Below are positions 1 to 8,987 of a DNA stretch of 64,000 nt, one piece after another; position 1 is the first letter of the stretch; every line of letters begins with the position of its first letter. Source of the stretch: Bacteroides muris (ex Afrizal et al. 2022) (GTDB taxonomy: Bacteria > Bacteroidota > Bacteroidia > Bacteroidales > Bacteroidaceae). Under the pieces are notes generated by a model that was given only the letters and a program-made list of their open reading frames with translations, ran no database searches and had not been told where the DNA came from. Where the stretch lies: contig NZ_SRYZ01000003.1 in the NCBI RefSeq assembly GCF_004793475.1, positions 62,001 through 126,000 of the forward strand. Direction: 5' to 3'. The position numbers and the translations under genes were made by a program.

Positions 1-412
1 AACTCAAACAATATCCGAAATACCTTTCCCGGATTTGCCGCCAACTCCCTCATGACATCCAACACCTTTTCAGGCTCTACAAATCTGCCGGCAACTCATT
101 CCGTGAGCCACGAGTATCCTGTTCTTTCTGTACAAATAGCTTTGTTTGAAACGTAACCTCACTCTTAACATATCCTATGCAGACCATACGTCCCGCAAAT
201 CCGACTTCATCCGCTGCCATCACATATGTTACAGAACTGCCTACAGCCTCAATCACAACATCAGCACCCGATTCCCGGATGAATTCCAACATCTGCTGAT
301 AATTGCTCCGGCAGGAATAATTTTGTTCCAAAGTGCGAACAGGCAAGCCATCCACCATCGTATCTTGCCGCAACAACAAATAGGCATGCGCATCTATGAT
401 TGTATAATCCAT
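1..412 (-). pseudogene. Chimeric remnant: amidohydrolase start joined to zinc alcohol dehydrogenase C-terminus
   Basis: The first ~28 codons (MDYTIIDAHAYLLL, then QDTMVDGLPVRTL) resemble the N-terminus of Bacteroides amidohydrolases of the fuconolactonase type. From about residue 38 the reading changes to the C-terminal part of a zinc-type sugar/alcohol dehydrogenase (GADVVIEAVGSS, GRMVCIGYVKSEV, DTRGSRNELPAD). The frame stops at 77-79, but one extra T in the T-run at 81-83 (coding strand) would restore VEPEKVLDVMRELAANPGKV up to the window edge. I infer a deletion that joined two neighbouring genes, followed by a frameshift. It lies 13 nt downstream of the aldo/keto reductase; such trios occur together in sugar-lactone oxidation clusters. 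The 3' end is outside the window. Confidence 0.7.
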
Positions 413-425
413 AGCCAGCCCTTTC

Positions 426-1358
426 TTATGAATTTGCCCAGCTCACACGTCGCTGGTCACCAACAATATCCTGCACCTCGTGTACCAACTGCCAATCAAT
501 CGGTTCCTCAATAAAAGCAACATTGCTTTTTACATTCTGAGGATTTGCCGTACTGAATAATGTAGTAGCTATACGCGGATTGCTCACGGAGAACTGCATA
601 GCCAGTTTTTCTATCGGATAATTCTTCGCCCTGCAATGCAGCATCGCCTTGCGGCATGCTTCTACCAGCAGAGCCGGAGCAGGATGCCATGCCGGAACAC
701 CCCGTTCGGTCAGCAAACCCATAGAAAGCGGAGAGGCATTGATACCCCCTATCCCTTTGGACTCGAAATAATCAAGGAAATCCACCAACTTATCGTCGCA
801 TAAGCAGTAATGGCAGAAGTTCAGAACAGACTCCACCGTCCCCTCCGGTGTATGATCTATTACCCATTTCAGATTTTCCAGTTGCAGGTCTGTGATTCCG
901 ACATGACCCACCACTCCTTTCTCACGCAGTTCCACCAAGGCAGGCAGGGTTTCACTGACCACCTGATTTAAATCGGCAAATTCAATGTCATGTACATTGA
1001 TTAAATCAATGAAATCAATATGCAATCTTTCCATACTTTCATAGACACTTTCTACAACACGTTTGGCAGAATAGTCCCACGTATTCATCCCATCCTTTCC
1101 ATAACGTCTCACCTTGGTGGAAAGATAATAGCTGTTACGGAGAATATCCTTCAAAGCCTTTCCCAAAATGATTTCAGCTTTGTAATGACCATAATAAGGA
1201 GAGACATCTATAAAATTCATCCCTGACTCAATAGCAATAAACACCGACTCAATACCTTCTTTTTCTTTAATATCATGAAAAACCCCTCCCAAAGAAGAAG
1301 CTCCGAAACTGAGTGACGACACTTTCATTCCGGTTTTTCCAATTTCATGGTATTGCAT
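426..1358 (-). CDS. Aldo/keto reductase (L-fucose/L-galactose/D-threo-aldose dehydrogenase type)
   Basis: A 310-residue cytoplasmic NAD(P)-dependent aldo/keto reductase, likely oxidising a free aldose to its lactone. The catalytic tetrad of the family is visible: D51 and Y56 (FIDVSPYYGHYKAE), K82 (LSTKVRRYG) and the His in INVHDIE. The start was set at the ATG at 1358, whose protein begins MQYHEIGKTG like family members; an upstream ATG at 1412 adds 18 unlikely residues and would lie beyond the promoter. A -7 box (TACTTTTG) lies at 1393-1400. The downstream partners, an amidohydrolase and a dehydrogenase, survive only as a fused remnant, so the pathway is probably broken here although this gene is open from end to end. 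The substrate is inferred from the neighbours only. Confidence 0.85.
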   Translation of the reverse strand: MQYHEIGKTGMKVSSLSFGASSLGGVFHDIKEKEGIESVFIAIESGMNFIDVSPYYGHYKAEIILGKALKDILRNSYYLSTKVRRYGKDGMNTWDYSAKRVVESVYESMERLHIDFIDLINVHDIEFADLNQVVSETLPALVELREKGVVGHVGITDLQLENLKWVIDHTPEGTVESVLNFCHYCLCDDKLVDFLDYFESKGIGGINASPLSMGLLTERGVPAWHPAPALLVEACRKAMLHCRAKNYPIEKLAMQFSVSNPRIATTLFSTANPQNVKSNVAFIEEPIDWQLVHEVQDIVGDQRRVSWANS

Positions 1359-1392
1359 ATTTCTAAAATTTAAGTTGTTTTTCCGTATACCG

Positions 1393-1400
1393 CAAAAGTA
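1393..1400 (-). promoter_or_regulatory. Bacteroides -7 box of the aldo/keto reductase
   Basis: TACTTTTG on the minus strand matches the Bacteroides -7 consensus TAnnTTTG exactly and lies 35 nt before the ATG at 1358. No good -33 TTTG was found upstream. Confidence 0.55.
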
Positions 1401-1451
1401 AGACGAAAACAACCTTGCCGGAAGACATAATAATCAAAAAAAACACGCAAC

Positions 1452-1463
1452 GGTTTACGTAAA
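1452..1463. promoter_or_regulatory. LacI-family operator-like palindrome upstream of the regulator
   Basis: GGTTTACGTAAA holds the perfect 10-bp palindrome TTTACGTAAA (1454-1463) with a central CG, the usual form of LacI-family operators. GGTTTACGT recurs at 2654-2662 before the GH2 gene. In both places it lies exactly 52 bp upstream of a TTTCTTTG box. It sits between the divergent aldo/keto reductase and lacI-type genes, so it could serve both. Binding is inferred. Confidence 0.55.
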
Positions 1464-1503
1464 AAAAACGGGCAGTGCGTTCTGTCGTTAAAAGGAAATA
1501 TAG

Positions 1504-1511
1504 TTTCTTTG
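1504..1511 (+). promoter_or_regulatory. Probable -7 element of the LacI-type gene
   Basis: TTTCTTTG differs from TAnnTTTG at one position and lies 30 nt before the ATG at 1542. The same octamer precedes the GH2 pseudogene at 2706-2713, at the same distance from the shared operator motif. Confidence 0.4.
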
Positions 1512-1541
1512 CAAGTGAATCATAGAAACGCCTGACTGACC

Positions 1542-2574
1542 ATGATAAAACCAAAGCCTATCTCACTGAAGGATATTGCCGAAGTACTGGGAGTATCCGT
1601 ACCTACTGTATCCAGAGCCTTAAAAAACAGTCCTGAAATCAGCCTTGAGCTTTGCGCAAAAGCCCAAAAACTAGCAAAAGAAATGAACTATCGTCCCAAC
1701 CCGTTCGCACTAAGCTTGCGGAAAAACGCACCACGCACTATCGGCGTGATAGTACCAGACATCGTAACCCATTTCTTCGCCTCCATTCTGAACGGCATAG
1801 AGAACACAGCCATTGCAAACGGATACTTCATCATCATCACAACCTCGCATGAGTCATACGAATATGAGAAAAGGAACATCCAGAACCTAGTAAACATGCG
1901 GGTGGAAGGAATCATTGCCTGCCTATCCCAGGAGACAACAGACTATTCCCATTTTTCTGCCTTGAAAGACATCAACATGCCACTCATACTGTTCGACCGT
2001 GTCTGCCTCACGGAACAATTTTCTTCAGTAGTGGCAGATGGAGCCTACTCCGCACTCATGGCCACCCAACATTTGCTGGACAATGGCAGCAGACGGGTGG
2101 CATTCATAGGAGGAGCCAACCATCTGGATATTGTAAAAAAAAAGAAAGCATGGTTATCTGGAGACATTACGCAACAACCGCATTCCCATTGAAAAGGAAC
2201 TTGTCGTATGCAGAAAAATAGATTTTGAAGAAGGAAAAATTGCCACGGAAACACTGCTTTCACTCCCCAATCCTCCCGATGCGATTTTGGCCATGAACGA
2301 CACACTGGCTTTTGCAGCCATGGAAGTCATCAAGAGCCACGGGCTGCGTATTCCGGAAGACATCGCCATTATAGGATATACGGACGAACAACATGCCAAC
2401 TATGTAGAACCGAAACTGTCTGCCATATCCCATCAAACATACAAAATGGGGGAAAGCGCCTGCCTACTTCTGATAGAACAGATAAAGGGCGAAAAGACAG
2501 TCAAGCAAGTGATTCTACCTACACACCTGCAGATAAGAGAAAGCAGTATTAAAACAACTTGTTCTTCTAAATGA
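1542..2574 (+). pseudogene. LacI-family transcriptional regulator, frameshifted in an A-run
   Basis: The N-terminus has the LacI helix-turn-helix (LKDIAEVLGVSVPTVSRALK, residues 8-27) and hinge (MNYRPNPFALSLRKN), followed by a periplasmic-binding-protein-like sugar-sensing domain (TIGVIVPDIVTHFFA; later DAILAMNDTLAFAAMEVI and IPEDIAIIGYTDE). The frame breaks in the nine-A run at 2135-2143, leaving a 216-residue product ending at 2192. With eight A's the frame reads KKRKHGYLETLRNN and continues to 2574, giving 343 residues, the normal family length. Everything else is intact, so this is either recent inactivation or a slippery switch. It precedes the GH2 pseudogene and shares an operator motif with it, so it presumably controlled that gene and itself. 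Confidence 0.8.
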
Positions 2575-2644
2575 CTTTCTCTTTAAGCATTGCCCAATAA
2601 CTCTTCGACAATCCTTTATGAAGTAAAAGAACAATTCCGCATCC

Positions 2645-2666
2645 TTACGTAATGGTTTACGTGAAA
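2645..2666. promoter_or_regulatory. Second LacI-family operator-like site, before the GH2 pseudogene
   Basis: TTACGTAA (2645-2652, perfect palindrome) is followed at once by GGTTTACGTGAAA from 2654. The second part shares GGTTTACGT with 1452-1460. The distance to the downstream TTTCTTTG at 2706 is 52 bp, identical to the regulator's own promoter. Confidence 0.55.
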
Positions 2667-2705
2667 AAACAAATCAGCCATACATATATTTAGTAGAAAA
2701 GGCAT

Positions 2706-2713
2706 TTTCTTTG
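2706..2713 (+). promoter_or_regulatory. Probable -7 element of the GH2 pseudogene
   Basis: TTTCTTTG, the same octamer as at 1504-1511, lies 23 nt before the ATG at 2737. It is one mismatch from TAnnTTTG. Confidence 0.4.
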
Positions 2714-2736
2714 TAGGTAACAATAAAAGAGATGTC

Positions 2737-5451
2737 ATGATAAATTTTGAAAAAATCCTATTACTGTTGTGCATTTTCCTTTTCGGATACGCTGATGTAC
2801 AAGGGAAAGCAACCGGATATACAGGCGGAAGCGCCTCCATCACTTATAAACCCAAGTTTTCCACTGCCGTTTTTTTTGAGTTGCCGAATTCCGGACGTGA
2901 GGTCTTCTCCATGAATCCTGCCTGGCGTTTCTATAAAGGAGACGTTGCAGAGGCTGAAACAGCGGACTTTGACGACAGCAGCTGGACAGTAGTTTCTTTG
3001 CCCAACGGCATTGAATATCTGCCCACGGAAGCCAGCGGCTGCGTTAATTATCAGGGAGAGGTATGGTATCGCAAGCATTTTACTCCGGCTGACACTTTAA
3101 AAGGGAAAAAGCTTTTCCTTCATTTTGAAGCTATTATGGGGAAAAGCAGGATATTTGTCAACGGGCAATTGATGACCGAACATTTCGGGGGATATTTGCC
3201 GATAGTGATTGACATGACTGAAGTCTTGAAATGGGGAGAAGATAATGTGATAGCCGTATGGGCAGATAACAGTAACAATCCGGCCTATCCTCTGGGAAAA
3301 GCGCAGGAAATGCTTGACTTTACTTATTTCGGGGCATCTATCGTGATTGCTGGCTGATAGCGCATAACCCAGTCTTCATTACCGACCCGAGCTTTGAGGA
3401 TGAAATAGCCGGTGGAGGATTGTGCGTGGCTTATGATAAAGTATCGGAGGCTTCGGCCGAAGTATTGCTGAAAGCACAAGTACGGAATGATGGCCGTAAA
3501 GACTTTACGGGTATGGTGGAGTATGAACTGTTACGGCCGGACGGCAGGCAAGCAGTTTCGATGACGAATAAGATACAAGTACATGCAGGTAAGGCTGTTG
3601 TTTCGCATAATAAGATGTTTGTAGAAAATCCGTTGTTGTGGAGCCCGGAAAATCCGGTTTTATATAATCTGAACGTACGTATCAGTGACTGTGAAGGGAA
3701 TGTAGTGGACGGATATTGCCGTCGTATCGGTATTCGTAGTGTGGAGTTTAAGGGCAAGGAAGGTTTTTGGTTGAATGGCAAGCCTTATGAAAGCCCGCTG
3801 ATAGGTGCCAACCGCCATCAGGATTTTGCAGTGGTAGGTAATGCAGTTCCCAACAGTATCCATTGGCGTGATGCCAAGAAACTGCGTGATGCCGGAATGA
3901 AAGTAATTCGTAATGCTCATTGTCCTCAAGACCCGGCTTTCATGGATGCGTGCGACGAACTTGGCTTGTTTGTCATAGTCAATACTCCGGGCTGGCAGTT
4001 CTAGAATGATGCTCCCGAATTTGCACAACATGTATATCGTGACATTCGCAATTTGGTGCGTCGTGACCGTAATCATGCTTGTGTATGGTTATGGGAACCA
4101 GTCCTCAATGAGACTTGGTATCCGGAGGAGTTTGCCAAAAAGACCAGGGATATTGTAGCCCAAGAATACCCTTATCCATATTGTTATTCCGGTTGCGACC
4201 GTGAAGCACGCGGGCATGAACATTTTCCGGTATTATTTACCCACCCGTACTTCGACGGCAAGATGTGGCATGTTGAAAAAGCAGATTCTACCATCACTTA
4301 TTTTACCCGCGAATGGGGCGACAATGTGGATGACTGGGGTTCTCATAACTCCCCCAGCCGTGTAGCGCGTAACTGGGGGGGAGCAACCTATGCTTGTACA
4401 GGCGCTGCATTATGCCAATCCCCATTATGTCTATACTTCTTACGACGCTCTGTGTCGTACTCCCCGTCAGCATATGGGAGGCTGCCTCTGGCATTCGTTC
4501 GACCATCAGCGTGGATATCATCCCGATCCGTTCTATGGTGGGCTGATGGACGTGTTCCGCCAACCTAAATATGCTTACTATATGTTCAAAGCACAACGCT
4601 CTCCAAAGAAGCAGGAACAGTTGTTCGAAACAGGGCCTATGGTATATATTGCTCATGAAATGACTCCATTTTCCGGTAAGGATGTAACTGTTTATTCTAA
4701 CTGCGAGGAAGTGAGGCTTACTTTTCTGAGAAATGGAAAATCGTTTACTTATATCAAGCCTGCAATACCCCGAGGTATGCCTTCACCAATCATAACATTT
4801 CGTGATGTGTACGATTTTATGGAGGATAAGGCACTGGCCCGGGAACAGAAACAGTCCGAAGTTTGGTTGCGGGCCGAATGATTGATTGATGGAAAGGTCG
4901 TTGCTACACATGAAAGGTTTCCGGCGCGACGTCCGGAAAAGTTGTTGCTATGGGTAGATGACGAGAATGTGGCTTTGAAGGCTGACGCTTCTGACTTTGT
5001 AACTATAGTAGCTGCCGTAGCTGATGGGAATGGGACGATTAAAAGGCTGAATAATTATTATGTGAAATTTCATGTAGAAGGCGAGGGACGTATTTTGGGA
5101 AATGCGGGTGTGCTGGCTAATCCGGCTCCGATAAAGTGGGGAACTGCACCGGCACTGATACAGTCGACATTGAAGCCGGGTAAAATAAAAGTGTCGGCAA
5201 GTGTCTTGTTTGAAGGTTCGCAAATGCCGGTCAGTGCCGTATTGGAGCTGGAGAGTGTGGCGGCAGAACATCCGTTAGTATATTCAGAAAAAGAAGCGGC
5301 ACTCATTCCAGCCTCTTCCACCACCGGATTGGAAGAAGGAACTGCCAAATCGGATGCAGAGTTGAAACAAGAACAATTACTGAAGAAGTTGAATGCAAAA
5401 AGGCTGAAAGAGGTAGAAAAGCAGCAAGAGGACTTCGGGGAAAAGAAATAA
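2737..5451 (+). pseudogene. Glycoside hydrolase family 2 (beta-galactosidase-like), broken by four lesions
   Basis: Once ~905 residues and exported (hydrophobic start EKILLLLCIFLFGYA). The sugar-binding, immunoglobulin-like and TIM-barrel domains of GH2 can be followed across frames: WYRKHF; GIYRDCWLIAHNP; FWLNGKPY; WLWEPVLNE (acid/base Glu); FTREWGDN (probable nucleophile Glu); HMGGCLWHSFDH. Lesions: one G missing in the run 3331-3334; TGG changed to TAG at 4002-4004; one G too many in the seven-G run 4375-4381; TGA at 4879-4881. The C-terminus is an unusual Lys/Glu-rich tail. It follows a frameshifted LacI-type regulator that probably controlled it. No intact GH2 product can be made. Confidence 0.88.
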
Positions 5452-5550
5452 CTTTCTTCTTGTTTAGAATAAAAAGCAGGAGTCTACTCTACAATCATGA
5501 ACAATGCGTCAAAAGCACATGAGTACTTTCACAATGTTATAATATTAGAT

Positions 5551-5611
5551 GCGGATTACGCATATTATGCGGATTTTACGGTATTGAATCCGCATAATAT
5601 GCGTAATCCGC
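5551..5611. repeat. Perfect 25-bp inverted repeat, intergenic
   Basis: The left arm 5551-5575 and right arm 5587-5611 are exact reverse complements, separated by 11 nt. The arms begin GCGGATTACGCATATTATGC and contain smaller palindromes. The element lies between the convergent GH2 pseudogene and GH43 gene, so it could act as a two-way terminator, but it has no T-run. It may also be a member of a dispersed intergenic repeat family. Confidence 0.85.
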
Positions 5612-5678
5612 GCCTAAAAACAAGCGTTAAGAAGGGGTGACACAACCACTCCAGATTATCCAAATAAAAATCCTGATT

Positions 5679-6767
5679 TCACCTCGGTTTCCAATTGTTT
5701 TTCCACTCTATGACAGGTATTCCCGCTTTGTCAAATTCAACAGGTAGCCAAATATAGCGGGAATACATCAAGCTATCCGGTTTCCACACATCCGCCATGA
5801 AAATGAATTTGTCTTCTGATACAGGAAACACAAAAGTGCCTTGTCCGCCAAATGTCTTTTCAGCTCCCGGCCCGATAAACGGATGCGGATGTTGCGTCCA
5901 CGGTCCCCAGATGGAAGGAGCCGAAAACATACGAGCTTCATTAGGATCCCAACCAGTACAGCCGGATGTTATCATCCAATAGATATTGTCGTGTTTAAAA
6001 ATAGCCGGTGCTTCATTGTGACCGCCCGGAAAGAGACGGATATATTTTCCTGTGTAGCCTTGATAATCATCCGTCAGCTCGGCAATCTGCAAAGTAAGAT
6101 TCTCTTCGGACGAATAGATATGATAAGCCTTTCCATCATCATCCGCAAACAAGGTCATATCGCGGGACATTTGTCCGTCCTTCAAGTCACGATGTACAAA
6201 AAGCCCTTTCTCGACTGCTTTTCTCCACTCCGGAGTCCACCATTCCTTATATTTATCCCAATCCCATTTCATATTTCTGTCCGACAGAGACATATTCATC
6301 GGAAATATTCCGGAATTAACACGCATGGAACGGACAAAGCGATAAGGCCCCGCAGGAGTATCGCTTACCGCCATACCAACACGGGCCGCTTCATACCCCC
6401 TACCCTTCAATTCAAGATGAAACCACAGAACAAATTTTCCGGTCTTCTTATTGTATATCACCTTAGGACGCTCCATAATACAACCTTTCCCTATCTCATT
6501 TTCCGCTTCGGGTGATACAGACAAGGCAACTCCCTCGTGCTTCCAGCTACATAAATCTGTGGATGAATAGCAATTCACCCCTACTTCGGTGATGAATCCT
6601 TTGGCCGGACGGTGCTCGCCAAACCAATAATATTTGCCACCGTAGGCCAATATCCCCCCACCGTGCGCATTGATATACTCGCCGTCAATGTCTTTCCAAT
6701 TATTCTGAGCCTTGCCGACCGTTGCCAGCAAGACAAACAAACCCAATAAGATTAATACTCTTTTCAT
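5679..6767 (-). CDS. Glycoside hydrolase family 43, HGGG type (exo-beta-1,3-galactanase-like)
   Basis: A 362-residue exported enzyme with a signal peptide (MKRVLILLGLFVLLATVGKAQ). It is a single five-bladed beta-propeller of the GH43 kind (YYWFGEHR, GKGCIMERPKVIYN, SRDMTLFADDDGKAYHIYSSE, NEAPAIFKHDNIYWMITSG). The N-terminal motif NAHGGGILAYGG replaces the usual catalytic Asp motif of GH43. As I recall, this marks the subfamilies that include exo-beta-1,3-galactanases (GH43_24 and relatives). It is last in the SusC-SusD-GH43 order, 100 bp after SusD, and so probably in the same operon. It supports arabinogalactan as the locus substrate. The exact subfamily is uncertain. Confidence 0.8.
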   Translation of the reverse strand: MKRVLILLGLFVLLATVGKAQNNWKDIDGEYINAHGGGILAYGGKYYWFGEHRPAKGFITEVGVNCYSSTDLCSWKHEGVALSVSPEAENEIGKGCIMERPKVIYNKKTGKFVLWFHLELKGRGYEAARVGMAVSDTPAGPYRFVRSMRVNSGIFPMNMSLSDRNMKWDWDKYKEWWTPEWRKAVEKGLFVHRDLKDGQMSRDMTLFADDDGKAYHIYSSEENLTLQIAELTDDYQGYTGKYIRLFPGGHNEAPAIFKHDNIYWMITSGCTGWDPNEARMFSAPSIWGPWTQHPHPFIGPGAEKTFGGQGTFVFPVSEDKFIFMADVWKPDSLMYSRYIWLPVEFDKAGIPVIEWKNNWKPR

Positions 6768-6867
6768 ACTGATTCATATTATATAAATAGAGGACAGAAC
6801 CGCTACTTATCCGTAGCAGATTCCATCCTCTTAAAAAGTCAAATACCTATTGAAAACGTTTTTCGCC

Positions 6868-8925
6868 TTATCTCTCTGCCGGCTGGTCTGCTGTAACAGG
6901 CCAGAACGGATTCTGATAAATCACTGAAGTTGAGGGATCGCCCGGCGTAGAGGCAGTAAGTTGCAACTGCTTCACCATGATGGGTTGCAAGTAGTGAGCC
7001 ATCTTCCAGGTGCAGCCTTCATACCCTGGTTGAGCAGCATAGCGCTCGAACGGACGAAGGTATTCACTACGCTCCTTGGAGGAGACGTTCGAATTTTCAG
7101 AACCATCGCCAATCAAGGTTGACTTGCCGTCCTTTCCAATGTACCATTCCTCCATCGGCGTATTCCACAAGTGCATACCTTCGATATGGTATGGGTTCTC
7201 CATCAATTGGTCCATCGCACGCCAACGACGCAAGTCCATATAGCGGAGACCTTCGGCCATAAATTCGCAACGACGCTCGCGACGAATATTATAGAGGGTT
7301 TTGTCAACAAGCTTTCCGGCAGTATAAGCTCCCCAGTCGTTTTCTGCCTCCTTGCTCATATCTGTCAAGGCTATGGTCTTGTTGAAATCTTCGTCCACCC
7401 CTGCACGACGACGCAAAGCTTTCCAATAATTCTGTGCGGTAGCGTCCAAGTTTCCGTTCAACAGATAGCTCGCCTCCATATAGTTGAGTAAAGCCTCAGT
7501 AGCACGGAATACCACAGCTGCGGTATAACCACCACCATTGGCGTAATACTTACGATTGAACGAACCGCCTTTGCGAACCACATAACCGGTAACGTAACCA
7601 CGTTCGCTATCACTGTTGGTAATGCCGGGATAAGGCTCTTCCATAAACACCTCCGTACCTTCGTTATTGTCAACCTCAAACAAGATGTTCTTCTGTCCGG
7701 GTTCTTTCAAAAATACACTGAGGCGGGGATCACGGTTCACACGGACATCACCTATCTCCTTGTCACCCATATAGTAGCCGTCTCCATCGGCATACGTTCC
7801 GTGCGTATAGACCGGTGTTCCATCCTGCATCAAGAAGTTCTGCACCAATCCACGAGTCAGGCCGATACGATAGTTACCACGGCAGGCAGCCGCATTGATG
7901 TTGTGTGTTTCAACACCACGGGCATATTGACGCCACATCAGTACTTCGGGTACATTGCTCAAATCCTCCTGCGCATACATATCGAGTATGGGGTTGGCAG
8001 GGTCGGTGGCCGATTGCGGCACAAGACCAGTGTTTTGGGTAAGTTGGTTCACATACTTGTCACCCACTTCCTTGGCAGCTTCGGCAGCCTTCTTCAAGAA
8101 GAACTCTATTTCCTTTTCTATGCTTCCCTCGGGATAAGCATATCCGCTGTGCAAGGCACTACCGGGCCATCCTTCACCACCGGGCACAAAAGCCGTACCT
8201 GCAAAGTTCTTCAGCCAAGATGCTTCAAACAGAGCCACACGACTCTTGATGAGCAGGGCCACATCACGGTTGATGCGGGTAGTCGCCTTATCCACGTCTT
8301 TCATAAATTCGGCAGCCCTTTCCAAATCTTCGATGATGAAGCGTGCCACTTCGTTTCGGGGCTGACGCTTGGAGGCTTCGACCAGTGATGCCGCCTCATC
8401 CACCAAAGGTTCGGTAATAATAGGAAAATCACCGAATAGTTGCAACTTCTTGAAATATTCATAAGCACGGAGGAAATACATTTCACCGATATAGTGTTTT
8501 ACATCCGCCAGTGTACCGCCAATGGTATTCTGCGATCCGTCCATAGCCGTTCCGAACTTGGGCATCACCTGACTCAAAAAGAAGTTGGTACGATAGATGC
8601 GCTCAAACTTCCAATTGTTATCCTCCGAATGAAGCACTCTCCATTGGTCGGTGGTAAAACGGTCGTGTATGTAGTCGTCCGTCTGATTGTCCGTATCGTT
8701 GTCTGCGCCATAGATACCGTAGTCCCACTGACCGTAAGAGGGCAGGATATTGGGATATTCGTCATTCAAGTTGGCTTCCAGTTGAGCCGCCGATGTATAG
8801 TAAGTCTCAGGTGAAAGTTTTGACATAGGTTCGCGGTTCAGGAAATCCTCGCATGAGGTAGTTCCTCCAAGCAGTGCCATTGCCAAAGCGACTTGTGCAA
8901 TATGCTGAATATATTTATGTCTCAT
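6868..8925 (-). CDS. SusD/RagB-family outer-membrane nutrient-binding lipoprotein
   Basis: A 685-residue surface glycan-binding lipoprotein, partner of the SusC channel encoded 62 bp upstream. The lipoprotein signal ends LGGTTSC with the lipidated Cys at residue 25, followed by EDFLNREP typical of SusD. The helical TPR-like core and conserved C-terminal features are seen (YFLRAYEYFKKLQLFGDFPII, RRERRCEFMAEGLRYMDLRRWRA). It binds oligosaccharides at the surface and hands them to SusC. Its length is at the upper end for the family. Confidence 0.95.
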   Translation of the reverse strand: MRHKYIQHIAQVALAMALLGGTTSCEDFLNREPMSKLSPETYYTSAAQLEANLNDEYPNILPSYGQWDYGIYGADNDTDNQTDDYIHDRFTTDQWRVLHSEDNNWKFERIYRTNFFLSQVMPKFGTAMDGSQNTIGGTLADVKHYIGEMYFLRAYEYFKKLQLFGDFPIITEPLVDEAASLVEASKRQPRNEVARFIIEDLERAAEFMKDVDKATTRINRDVALLIKSRVALFEASWLKNFAGTAFVPGGEGWPGSALHSGYAYPEGSIEKEIEFFLKKAAEAAKEVGDKYVNQLTQNTGLVPQSATDPANPILDMYAQEDLSNVPEVLMWRQYARGVETHNINAAACRGNYRIGLTRGLVQNFLMQDGTPVYTHGTYADGDGYYMGDKEIGDVRVNRDPRLSVFLKEPGQKNILFEVDNNEGTEVFMEEPYPGITNSDSERGYVTGYVVRKGGSFNRKYYANGGGYTAAVVFRATEALLNYMEASYLLNGNLDATAQNYWKALRRRAGVDEDFNKTIALTDMSKEAENDWGAYTAGKLVDKTLYNIRRERRCEFMAEGLRYMDLRRWRAMDQLMENPYHIEGMHLWNTPMEEWYIGKDGKSTLIGDGSENSNVSSKERSEYLRPFERYAAQPGYEGCTWKMAHYLQPIMVKQLQLTASTPGDPSTSVIYQNPFWPVTADQPAER

Positions 8926-8987
8926 AATTATGTCTATTATATATAAAAGGTTCTATTGTTGCAAAATATCATCTCGAATAATCTCCG

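Noticed and set aside
2737..5451. Programmed frameshifting or stop-codon readthrough in GH2
   Set aside because: Four separate lesions of different kinds are not explained by one recoding signal; decay is simpler.
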